From: Terriglobales bacterium
Lineage (GTDB): Bacteria; Acidobacteriota; Terriglobia; Terriglobales; Acidobacteriaceae
NCBI GenBank assembly: GCA_035651995.1
Contig: DASRER010000020.1
Coordinates: 1 to 64,000 of the forward strand
DNA: 64,000 bases
Direction: 5' to 3'
Below, piece after piece: positions 1-7,385 of the stretch. The translations under genes were made by a program, and so were the position numbers. Positions within the stretch are counted from its first letter, which is position 1. The number at the start of each line of letters is the position of its first letter. The notes beneath the pieces were generated by a model that saw only the letters and a program-made list of their open reading frames with translations, did not search any database and was not told the origin of the DNA.

Positions 1-388
<388 letters not shown>

Positions 389-1209
389 AACCTGTTCGTC
401 TCCCCGACGGGAAGTCTGAGAGACATACCACGCGGACAAAACCCCGGCCGAAGCCGGAGCGGAATTCCGCGCAGTTTACATATTTGTGAGATCGCTCGGT
501 GCGAACCGAGCCTTCCACCCCGGCCTTGCGGCGCGGGGCATCTCACGACTGGCACGTTCAACCTGTTGTCAAAGACCGACTCGCCTTACGCCTGAGCGGG
601 GCGCTTCAGTCCGAGCGCGATCGCGGCTGACGCCGGACCGCATCCTCGAAACTTGCCATCAGCGACACAGCTGGGACCAGCCGTATGTGGTGGCAAACCC
701 TACAAAAGTACCGCGAATTGCTGCTGGCTGTCAACGCGCCGAAGCGTGGAAAACCACGGCCAGCAGTGGAAAACCAGATACCCCCGCTCATCGCTGAATA
801 AGGGCATCGCGATACGGCCTCGACCGGGCGGCGGCCCTGCTGACTGCAGGCGCACGGCGCCGGAAGGCACTTGGAAGTCTCTCAAAAGATCGCTGGAGGT
901 CTTGCGAATTACCGCTCGAACCCTTCGAAAGCCCAGCTTCCCTGAGAAAGCGCTTTCGAATGCTGACCCGCGGGACGCGCCTGGGGTCAATTTCAGGTGG
1001 TCATTATCAGATGCCCGAAAGGGCGCAGGGATTCAAAATCCCGCTGATAAGCCGCCAGATTTTCAGGGTGGCTACCGCTTCGATACCGCTCGGAAAACAG
1101 CTCGCGTTACCTGTGGCCACAGCCCAAATGTCGAGTTCTTTTATACCACGCCGGTGTCGACCGCGCAAGGGCGGTTCCCCGCCGAGGCACAGAGGAAACA
1201 AGACTTACC
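389..1209. other. rRNA upstream region, no protein gene seen
   Basis: This is the leader and promoter side of the 16S gene, transcribed leftwards. No reading frame here has a recognisable product. On the minus strand a GC stem followed by a short T run (CCGGCTTCGGCCGG then GGTTTTG, about 438-460) lies in the leader. An AT-rich TATGTA (about 476-487) is a possible -10, but with a poor -35, so I do not call a promoter. Around 740-780 the word GTGGAAAACCA occurs twice. It resembles but does not match a DnaA box. I see nothing else in this stretch. Confidence 0.5.
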
Positions 1210-1289
1210 GCGGATTCACGCGGACCAGCGCGGACTTGTGAATTCCTTGTTTCTGATCCGCGGGTATCCGCGTTGATCCGCGGCAGGTC
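1210..1289. repeat. 10-bp-period degenerate tandem tract
   Basis: Eight consecutive 10-mers can be laid out without gaps. Examples are GCGGATTCAC, GCGGACCAGC and GCGGACTTGT, and later TTTCTGATCC, GCGGGTATCC and GCGTTGATCC. The right half is a partial inverted copy of the left. The tract abuts the TAA stop of the cupin gene at 1291 and could fold into an imperfect hairpin behind it. It belongs with the 7- and 8-bp-period tracts found at other gene junctions in this window. Confidence 0.7.
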
Positions 1290-1290
1290 C

Positions 1291-2064
1291 TTAGGGAAAT
1301 TCCAAGGTCACGAAGCGTGCCGGCGCGTTGCCGATGTTGGTCACCATGTGCGAGACGCCGGCGGGCACCCACCTGATGTCACCGGGCCGCATGTGGACTT
1401 CGGTTACCGGCCCACCGTGCGGTTCGTTTTTGAGATGCAGCGCGCTTACGGCGATGACCAGGTGCGGCAGCTTGTGCGTGTGGTGCGGCAGCATGGCGCC
1501 GGGATTGATTGTAACTTCGCTGGCCTTCACGCCGTCGCTGACCATGAGGACCTCGGTCATGGCGCCGCGTCCGACTTCGAGGCCGCGCGCGTCTTCCTTC
1601 TTTGCCGCGGCGGGCTTGTCCTTTGCGCCCTGCGCGGCGGCGCTCTCACGCTGCGGCTTGAGCACCTCGACGGTCACGTTGCGAAAGGGCGTCGAGGCGT
1701 TGTTGATGGCGCGATGGGCGAAGCGGCCCGGAGAGAAATGCGCTTCGCCGTCGGCCAAGTGCAGGCGCTGCTCGGGCCTGCCGGCGGGGGCGTTGGTGAC
1801 GTCGGCGGCGCCGATGGCCACCCAGAAGTAATCGCGGTCGTGCTGATGCATGAGCGTGGTGGCGTGCGGCGCGACCTCAACCTTGAACACGCGCACGTAT
1901 TCGTTTTCGAGCGCGAGGTGATGTGAGGGCTCGGCGGTGAGCGGAACGGGAGTGGCTTGCTCCCTCTTCGATTTGTCGCCCTGGTCGATGGCGGAGTAGA
2001 AAGCGCAGCCGGTGGAGACCAGGAGCGCAGCAAGGATCAGGGCTGCGATCGAACGCTGTGACAT
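1291..2064 (-). CDS. double-cupin lipoprotein
   Basis: A 257-residue protein with a lipoprotein signal peptide (hydrophobic segment, then LVSTGC with the lipidated Cys at about residue 20), so probably membrane anchored. Two cupin-like halves are visible. The first carries HATTLMHQHDRDYFW. The second carries GAMLPHHTHKLPHLV, with the closely spaced histidines typical of cupin metal sites. A proline-free Ala/Lys-rich linker separates them. The next gene on the same strand (2137-2844) has the same architecture, so the two look like a tandem duplication. Substrate and reaction cannot be read from the sequence. Possible roles are metal-dependent oxygenase or isomerase, or small-molecule binding. 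Confidence 0.8.
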   Translation of the reverse strand: MSQRSIAALILAALLVSTGCAFYSAIDQGDKSKREQATPVPLTAEPSHHLALENEYVRVFKVEVAPHATTLMHQHDRDYFWVAIGAADVTNAPAGRPEQRLHLADGEAHFSPGRFAHRAINNASTPFRNVTVEVLKPQRESAAAQGAKDKPAAAKKEDARGLEVGRGAMTEVLMVSDGVKASEVTINPGAMLPHHTHKLPHLVIAVSALHLKNEPHGGPVTEVHMRPGDIRWVPAGVSHMVTNIGNAPARFVTLEFP

Positions 2065-2136
2065 GTCGGGATTGTACAGAAGCGAGTGACCACAGGCGCG
2101 ACAGCCCGGCCGTGGACGGCTGGGCCCCTTCGCCGT

Positions 2137-2844
2137 TTACTGGAACACGATCACGATGAAACGCGCCGACTTGTCACTCACGTTGGTGAGCTGATGGGCG
2201 ATGCCGGCGGGGATGTACTCGACGTGTCCGCTGGCGACTTTGCGCAGGACGGCGCCCTTGCCGTCCACCTTGTCGGAGAGCTGGTAGTCGCTGACGGCGA
2301 CCAGCATGTGGTCGGTGGCGTGAGTGTGGTGCGAGGTGATGGCGCCCGGGCCCATGGTGACGTCGGAGGCGCAGAAGCGCTGGGTGCAGAACAAATAGCC
2401 CTCGGTGACGCATGCGGTCTTGCTGCCGGGATTGCAGTAGCGGGAGGTCGGCTGCCTGGCGGGCTTGGCCTCACCCTGCGGCTCCTTCATCTCGACGTCG
2501 GCGGCGCGGAAGGCAGTGTTGGCGTCGTTGTGGACCACGTGCGCAAACGGCGCGCCGGTGACCAGGCGCGTGTCGGCAACCTTGAATTTTCGGGTAATGG
2601 GCGCTTCGCCGAGGCGCGTGGCGGTGGTTTGTCCGTCGACCAGCTCGACGGCGACATACTCGCGCTCGTGACGATGGAGCCCGGTCTGCTGGTGCGGCGG
2701 GACCTCGGCGATGAAGGCGCGGATGCGCGCGTTCTCGAAGGTCAGCTGGTGGTGCGGCTCGGCTTCGACCGGAACCGGCGTGGCCGGCGTCTGCGCCACG
2801 GCGATGGCGCCCAGCAAGAAGAGAACAACGGCGAATCCCCGCAT
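2137..2844 (-). CDS. secreted double-cupin protein, paralogue of the neighbour
   Basis: A 235-residue protein with a Sec signal peptide ending near AVAQ (residues 1-18) and no lipobox, so it is probably periplasmic. Like its neighbour it has two cupin halves: TGLHRHEREYVAVEL, then GAITSHHTHATDHMLVAV. A Cys pair (CNPGSKTAC) lies just before the second half and could form a disulphide. It sits 72 nt upstream of the lipoprotein paralogue and is probably co-transcribed with it. One secreted and one lipid-anchored copy suggests divergence in location rather than chemistry. Function unknown. Confidence 0.8.
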   Translation of the reverse strand: MRGFAVVLFLLGAIAVAQTPATPVPVEAEPHHQLTFENARIRAFIAEVPPHQQTGLHRHEREYVAVELVDGQTTATRLGEAPITRKFKVADTRLVTGAPFAHVVHNDANTAFRAADVEMKEPQGEAKPARQPTSRYCNPGSKTACVTEGYLFCTQRFCASDVTMGPGAITSHHTHATDHMLVAVSDYQLSDKVDGKGAVLRKVASGHVEYIPAGIAHQLTNVSDKSARFIVIVFQ

Positions 2845-2862
2845 GGCGGGGGATTGTAAATC

Positions 2863-3026
2863 AGTGGCTAGTGGACAGTGGACAGCAAAGGGCTTACCGC
2901 TTCCGGGCTGTCCGCCGCCGGCTCCCGGCCTTGCGCTTTCCGCCTTGCGCGTTGCGCAGCGATTGCAGAGCGAAGCGCCGATTGTGCCATGGCTATCCGC
3001 TTTTCACTCTCCACTATTCGCCGCGT
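2863..3026. repeat. cluster of 7-bp-period tandem tracts
   Basis: This intergenic stretch holds three degenerate heptamer tracts with different units. At 2863-2886 the units are AGTGGCT, AGTGGAC, AGTGGAC. At about 2929-2966 they are CTTGCGC-like words at 7-bp spacing. At about 3000-3025 they are TTTTCAC, TCTCCAC, TATTCGC. The stretch ends where the transporter gene ends (3027). No gene is visible. Confidence 0.65.
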
Positions 3027-4307
3027 TCAGATCTTCCACCACAGATACGCGACCGACGCCGCCAACAGGCCGCCGGCGGCGGCGCCGATCCAGAAATTCT
3101 GGGCGACGGTGTTGGTCGTCTTCATGATGCGGCGGTCGTTACCGATGAGCACGAGGAAGGCGAGCGTGGGAATGAGGCAGAGGCCGGCCAGGATCATGGC
3201 CCAGTAGAGCGCGTGCACCGGGTTGATGGGCAGAAAGGCCGCGGCGCCGGCGACGAACATGCTCCCCGAGATCAGCGCGTAGAAGCCCTTCGCCTCCCAG
3301 GGATTTTCGCTGAGGCCGTACTTCCAGCCGACCGCCTGCGCCAGGTCGTAGCACATCGAGGAGACGAGCACGGGCAGGGCCACCAGGCCCGATCCGATGA
3401 TGCCGATGGCGAAGACCAGCGTGCCCCAGTCGCCCACGGCGGGACGCAGCGCCTCGGCAGCCTGGCGCGTGGTCATGTCGGCGGGATGCGGCAGGCGCAG
3501 CACCGCGCCCGCGGCGACGATGATGCTGAACGCAAGCAGCGTGCTGACGAGGGTGGCCAGGTGCGCGTCGGCGCGCGAGGGCTCGTGCCCGGGGTCGCTG
3601 CGCGAGCTCACCTGCCAGAGCAGGATGTAGGGCGTGAGCAGCGAGCCGAACAGGGCGACGATGGCTTCCACGTAATCGGGCATGGTGCGCACGTGCGGCA
3701 CCAGGATGTCGTGCAGCAGCTTCGCCGGCGCCGGCATGACGAGAAACGCGGCGACCATATAGAGGTAGAGCGGCGCCGAGATGAGCACCAGCGCGCGCGT
3801 GATGCGCCGGTAATCGTGGAAGATGAGGATGTACCACACCGAGAACGCGGTGCCGGCGACGAAGTACATGCGCGGCTGGCGCAGGATGATGGCGAAGCCC
3901 TCGGAGACGGCCATGGTGTCAGCAATGATGACGACCAGGTTGGTGATGATGGTCACGCCGGCGCCGATGAGCGCCCAGCTGCGCCCGTAGTTGTCGCGCA
4001 CGATGTCGAGCAGCCCCTGCCGCGTTTCCGTGCCGATGCGCGCGGCAACCTCGAAGATGGTGAGCAGGAACGGCACGCACAGGATCACCACCCAGAGCAC
4101 CGAGCCGCCGAAGGCCGCGCCCGCCACCGTCGCCGTCACGACGGCCGAGGGATCGAGGTCGGCCGCGCCGGTCACCAGGCCGGGCCCAATGCGGCGCAGC
4201 GAGGCCAGGATTTCGCGCCCCGTACCGGGCGGCGGCTGCGCCTGGGGGAAGCGCACCACGTTCGAGGGCGGCTTCGCCTGCCCTTTAGGGGATCCTGGGG
4301 AGTTCAC
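3027..4307 (-). CDS. Nramp-family (non-canonical) metal transporter
   Basis: A 426-residue, about 11-TM protein starting at GTG (4307). The first helix, IGPGLVTGAADLDPSAVVTA, aligns with the Nramp TM1 motif. The canonical DPGN is DPSA here, so the Asp ligand is kept and the Asn ligand lost. The TM6 MPH motif is replaced by TPY in LLTPYILLWQVSSRSD, removing the Met and His ligands. Family membership is clear from the overall layout, but the metal site is rebuilt. Mn2+/Fe2+ selectivity should therefore not be assumed; Mg2+-type Nramp-related transporters are an alternative. Its start overlaps the end of the upstream small membrane protein by 23 nt, indicating coupled translation. Confidence 0.85.
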   Translation of the reverse strand: MNSPGSPKGQAKPPSNVVRFPQAQPPPGTGREILASLRRIGPGLVTGAADLDPSAVVTATVAGAAFGGSVLWVVILCVPFLLTIFEVAARIGTETRQGLLDIVRDNYGRSWALIGAGVTIITNLVVIIADTMAVSEGFAIILRQPRMYFVAGTAFSVWYILIFHDYRRITRALVLISAPLYLYMVAAFLVMPAPAKLLHDILVPHVRTMPDYVEAIVALFGSLLTPYILLWQVSSRSDPGHEPSRADAHLATLVSTLLAFSIIVAAGAVLRLPHPADMTTRQAAEALRPAVGDWGTLVFAIGIIGSGLVALPVLVSSMCYDLAQAVGWKYGLSENPWEAKGFYALISGSMFVAGAAAFLPINPVHALYWAMILAGLCLIPTLAFLVLIGNDRRIMKTTNTVAQNFWIGAAAGGLLAASVAYLWWKI

Positions 4308-4653
4308 TCTGAAGGTCTCGCTCGATGCGGCGCTCGTGCCACAAACGCAGCGGGCGGCTGTACGTGATGATCCCGAAGGCGGTGATCGCGGCCAGCAGGA
4401 ACCCGCTGCTGATGCCGAGGAAGAACTTGCTGGCGCCGGTGCGCGCGATGATGGCGATCACCTCGGCATTCGCCGGCGTGACCAGCAGGGCCACGGCGAG
4501 CACCCACATGCCCAGGCCGGCGAGCAGGCCGGTGACGTTCTTGGCCCAGCGCCCGCGGGCGTGGTACTCGGCGAAGAGCGAGAAGCCGTAGGTCACCAGG
4601 CCGACGATCACGACGAAATTGCCGATCAGAGAGATAGCTGTTCCCGCGTCCAT
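4285..4653 (-). CDS. small membrane protein of unknown function
   Basis: A 122-residue protein with three or four hydrophobic segments (about residues 6-27, 38-58, 65-72 and 76-97) and a charged, Arg-rich C-terminal tail. It has no signal peptide or catalytic motif that I recognise. It ends 23 nt inside the Nramp-like gene, so the two are translationally coupled. A role as a transporter accessory subunit is possible but is inferred only from the overlap. Confidence 0.65.
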   Translation of the reverse strand: MDAGTAISLIGNFVVIVGLVTYGFSLFAEYHARGRWAKNVTGLLAGLGMWVLAVALLVTPANAEVIAIIARTGASKFFLGISSGFLLAAITAFGIITYSRPLRLWHERRIERDLQSELPRIP

Positions 4654-4675
4654 GGGTGGTAGGACGCGAAAAGCT

Positions 4676-5100
4676 CGTTTCGCGTTTCCCGTTTCGCGTT
4701 TCGCGCAATTGTGCGGGCGGCGGAGGTCAGGCCGGCGCAGTGTGCTGGCGTGCCGACGGGCGACGGCGCCGGTCGCTACATCGTGAACCGCGGTTTTCGA
4801 GTTTCAAGTTTCGAGTTTCACGTCGCTGCAGCCGGCGACAGGAGGGGCGGCAGGCTTGCGATGGCTGCCGCCGAGGGGGCGCCGCTTCACGAACTGGAAA
4901 CTCGAAACATGAAAATCGAAACCGCTGCTCGTTCCCCGCTCTCCGCGAGCGGCACTTAGCAGTTAGCAGTTAGCAATTAGCATTTGGCCCCTGAACCTCC
5001 GAAATGGAATGAAAAACCAACGGCAAAATCCTCCGCTTCGTCCTTGCTGGCCGGGACGGACCTGACGGCCAAATGCCAATTGCTAAGTGCTGAGTGCAGG
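4676..5100. repeat. array of 7-bp-period tracts with inverted arms
   Basis: The gap between the small membrane protein and uppS has no gene but at least five heptamer tracts. CGTTTCG/CGTTTCC units occupy 4676-4710. GAGTTTC/AAGTTTC units occupy 4799-4819, and an inverse tract GGAAACT/CGAAACA/TGAAAAT/CGAAACC occupies 4897-4924. TTAGCAG/TTAGCAA/TTAGCAT units occupy 4953-4989, with an inverted counterpart at 5067-5100. The paired arms can form hairpins. The last arm contains the uppS stop codon. Confidence 0.75.
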
Positions 5101-5817
5101 AACGGGCAAATGGTTGATCCGCTCCTCGAGAGCATCCGGCACCGCGCCGAAGCGGCGCTGCCGGCGATGAAATTCGGCGACGGCGGCGGCCAAATCGTCG
5201 GCGTCGAAGTCGGGCCACCAGCGCGGCGAAAAAACCAGTTCAGCGTAGGCGGCCTCCCACAGCAGGAAGTCGGAGAGCCGCTGCTCGCCGCCGGTGCGGA
5301 CAATCAGGTCGACGTCCGGGCTGGGACCGTCGAGGTTCATGGCGGCGCCGAGCACGCGGGCAAAGCCGGCGGGCGTGGCCGCCTCGGGAGTATGCATGGC
5401 GCGCGCAGCGGCCAGCAGCGTGCCGCGGGCGCTGTAGTCCACCGCCACGCGGAGGTGGAGCTTTGTGCCGTTCGCCAGCTGCGATTCGGCGCGGCGCATC
5501 TCGCGCAGCACCGACTGCGGCAGGCGGTCGCGGCGTCCGATGATGGAGAGCTTGACGCCGTTGGCGCGCAGCTCGGCGACCTCGGAGCGCAAGTACGACT
5601 GGAACAGACGCATGAGCGCGACCACTTCAGCGCGCGGGCGCTTCCAGTTGTCACTGGAGAAGGCGTAAAGAGTGAGGGTCGAGATGCCCAGATCGGGAGC
5701 GGCCTCGACCACGCGCCGCACCGAGCGCGCGCCGGCGCGGTGTCCCGCCACGCGGGGCAGCCCCTGCGACTGCGCCCAGCGGCCGTTGCCGTCCATGATG
5801 ATGCCCACGTGGATCAT
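5083..5817 (-). CDS. uppS: isoprenyl transferase (undecaprenyl diphosphate synthase)
   Basis: A 244-residue cytosolic/peripheral enzyme that extends farnesyl diphosphate with cis-isopentenyl units to make the C55 lipid carrier for peptidoglycan and O-antigen. The signature IIMDGNGRWAQ is near the N-terminus, with catalytic Asp at about residue 9. It is followed by HRAGARSVRRVV, YAFSSDNWKRP and the C-terminal DLIVRTGGEQRLSDFLLW, all diagnostic for the family. Length is usual. An AAAGGA ribosome binding site precedes the ATG. The last codons and the TAG stop lie inside a heptamer tract (5067-5100), so the tract has shaped the C-terminus. Confidence 0.97.
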   Translation of the reverse strand: MIHVGIIMDGNGRWAQSQGLPRVAGHRAGARSVRRVVEAAPDLGISTLTLYAFSSDNWKRPRAEVVALMRLFQSYLRSEVAELRANGVKLSIIGRRDRLPQSVLREMRRAESQLANGTKLHLRVAVDYSARGTLLAAARAMHTPEAATPAGFARVLGAAMNLDGPSPDVDLIVRTGGEQRLSDFLLWEAAYAELVFSPRWWPDFDADDLAAAVAEFHRRQRRFGAVPDALEERINHLPVPALST

Positions 5818-5927
5818 GAAAGAGTCCTTTGTAGAGTAAAGTGCCGAGGCAAAAAAATTTGCGTTTCCGGTACGGCGCTGCGGGCCACGACCGAAGAAGC
5901 AGCCCGGGGAGATGGTCCAGTGGTGTT

Positions 5928-5960
5928 GGCTGGCAGCCAGCAGCGAGCAGCCAGCAGCGA
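5928..5960. repeat. 7-bp-period tract (AGCCAGC type)
   Basis: Units GGCTGGC, AGCCAGC, AGCGAGC, AGCCAGC follow each other at 7-bp spacing. The tract stops 2 nt before the stop codon of the winged-helix gene at 5962, again placing a tract exactly at a gene end. Confidence 0.6.
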
Positions 5961-5961
5961 T

Positions 5962-6369
5962 TTATCCACGCGCCACACGGATCAGCGCCTCCATCTCGTC
6001 GAGGTAACGCTCCAGCGCTTTGCGGCCCTGGGCGGTGAGGCGGTACTCGGTGCGCGGCACGCGCCCGTCGAAACCTTTGATGCACTGCACGTACTCGGCT
6101 TCCTCCAGCTTGCGGGCGTGCACGCTCAGGTTGCCGTCGGTGGTGTTGAGCAGCTGCTTGAGGTCGTTGAAGGTGAGCGCCTTGTTGACCGCCAGGGCGC
6201 TGACCATGCCGAGGCGGATGCGCTCGTGGATGAGGCGGTCGAGTTCGCCGGCGGCCGCGGGCATTTCGGGACGCGGCGCGGGCGAGGTCTCGCGCGCAGG
6301 ACGCGGGCGGCCAGCTTCGGCGCTCCGCGTCCGAAGGGGCGATGTTTCGCGACGATTGAGACGCTTCAT
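5962..6369 (-). CDS. winged-helix transcriptional regulator
   Basis: A 135-residue protein. The ATG at 6369 is preferred because GGGAG lies just upstream and because an earlier start would run into the neighbouring gene. Residues 40-130 match the MarR-like winged-helix DNA-binding family (PF13601 type): LDRLIHERIRLGMVSALAV, then FNDLKQLLNTTDGNLSVHAR, and a wing with YRLTAQGRKALERYL. The first 40 residues are basic and disordered. It lies just downstream of a membrane-protein gene on the same strand. Pairs of this kind are frequent in acidobacteria, so the regulator probably controls its own small operon. The signal sensed is unknown. Confidence 0.85.
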   Translation of the reverse strand: MKRLNRRETSPLRTRSAEAGRPRPARETSPAPRPEMPAAAGELDRLIHERIRLGMVSALAVNKALTFNDLKQLLNTTDGNLSVHARKLEEAEYVQCIKGFDGRVPRTEYRLTAQGRKALERYLDEMEALIRVARG

Positions 6370-6386
6370 AACAAACTCCCTCAAGG

Positions 6387-6412
6387 CGCTTTCCCTTTTT
6401 CCGCTTTCCGCC
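6387..6412. repeat. 7-bp-period tract (GCTTTCC type)
   Basis: Short pyrimidine-rich heptamer tract (GCTTTCC, CTTTTTC, CGCTTTC) between the membrane-protein gene and the regulator, upstream of the regulator's ribosome binding site. On the coding strand it is a purine-rich leader, so it might influence translation. That is only a suggestion. Confidence 0.45.
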
Positions 6413-6446
6413 GGAGCGCCGCCGGTGGAAGAAGCGTTCGCCGGCG

Positions 6447-7151
6447 CTAGCCGCCGTAGCGCCGGGCAATGATCCAGCCAAAAACGATGTGCAGGCCGCC
6501 GAAGCCGGCCGCCATCAGCAAATTCGAGGCGGGCGGGGTGGTGAACAGCGCCAGCGCGCCCACAGCCATGAAGCAAAGTCCCATGACCGGCACCACGCGC
6601 ACCGAAAATGCTCCCGCGGTGACGACACCGGCGCCGTAGAGCAGCATCCAGTTGCCGGGCAGCAGGTGGCGCATGCCGTGGGTGTGCAGCACGGCGGTGA
6701 GCAGGGCGCCGACGGCCAGCGGCGGCGCGAAGCTGAGCGCGAACTGGCGTCCCGGCTCGGAGAAGAGCGGCACCTTGGCGCGGCGCGCCTTTTCGCGCAG
6801 AGAAATGATGGCGATGACCAGCGCCAGCAGCGCCTCGGCCAGCCAGATTTCCAGCCAGCGGTCGTCAATTTGGAGTGCGGTCGCGTGCCGCTGGGCCAGC
6901 AGCGCCGCCGCCAGGGCGCTGACGCCGAGAGCCACGATGCCCCATCCGGGGACGGCGGTGAAGGCCCCGGCGCGCTCCATGGTCTGGCGGATGTAACGCA
7001 GATCTTCGATCAGAGAACCGCGGGAGGGCGGGGCCCCGGCACGGGGCGCGGAGGCCCCTGGCGCCGCCAAGTCCACGGCCGGAGCGTTTTCCGGAGGGTC
7101 GGCGACGAGGCGCCGGCGAATGCGGTGTCCGCCGCTGGGCTGGTCAGCCAT
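6447..7151 (-). CDS. multi-pass membrane protein next to a winged-helix regulator
   Basis: A 234-residue protein. Residues 1-60 are a Pro/Ala/Arg-rich cytoplasmic region containing a short helix (SLIEDLRYIRQTMERA). About six hydrophobic segments follow, from residue 65 to the end. There is no catalytic motif. It is upstream of and in line with the PF13601-type regulator gene, 77 nt apart, and is likely co-transcribed with it. Its function is unknown; the context suggests it is a target or sensor partner of that regulator. Confidence 0.75.
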   Translation of the reverse strand: MADQPSGGHRIRRRLVADPPENAPAVDLAAPGASAPRAGAPPSRGSLIEDLRYIRQTMERAGAFTAVPGWGIVALGVSALAAALLAQRHATALQIDDRWLEIWLAEALLALVIAIISLREKARRAKVPLFSEPGRQFALSFAPPLAVGALLTAVLHTHGMRHLLPGNWMLLYGAGVVTAGAFSVRVVPVMGLCFMAVGALALFTTPPASNLLMAAGFGGLHIVFGWIIARRYGG

Positions 7152-7385
7152 CGGCGCCTACTATGACGCAGAGTTGGGTGCCTGTCAAGTACTTTGCAAT
7201 GCAAAGCAAGCGGCCCCGGACGGCGTCTTCCACGCACGGCTGCTTGAGGGCGGCCGGCTGCTCGCCGACGAAGGCGGGGGGCCGCCGGGCCGGCTTCATG
7301 CTGAGCACGCCGTCGGCGCCGTCGCGCGCCAAGAGCGCGCGCTCCCGGGGTGACGCCTTCCGAAAAGCGGGAGGAGCGAGAGGAA

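Noticed and set aside
740-780. Two GTGGAAAACCA words resembling DnaA boxes
   Set aside because: They differ from the TTWTNCACA consensus at the last base, there are only two, and no dnaA or dnaN gene is near, so no origin is called.
2871-4367. Long plus-strand frame opposite the Nramp-like gene
   Set aside because: It is an antisense shadow of a GC-rich gene, rich in Arg, Gly and His, with no domain pattern; the minus-strand gene explains the region.
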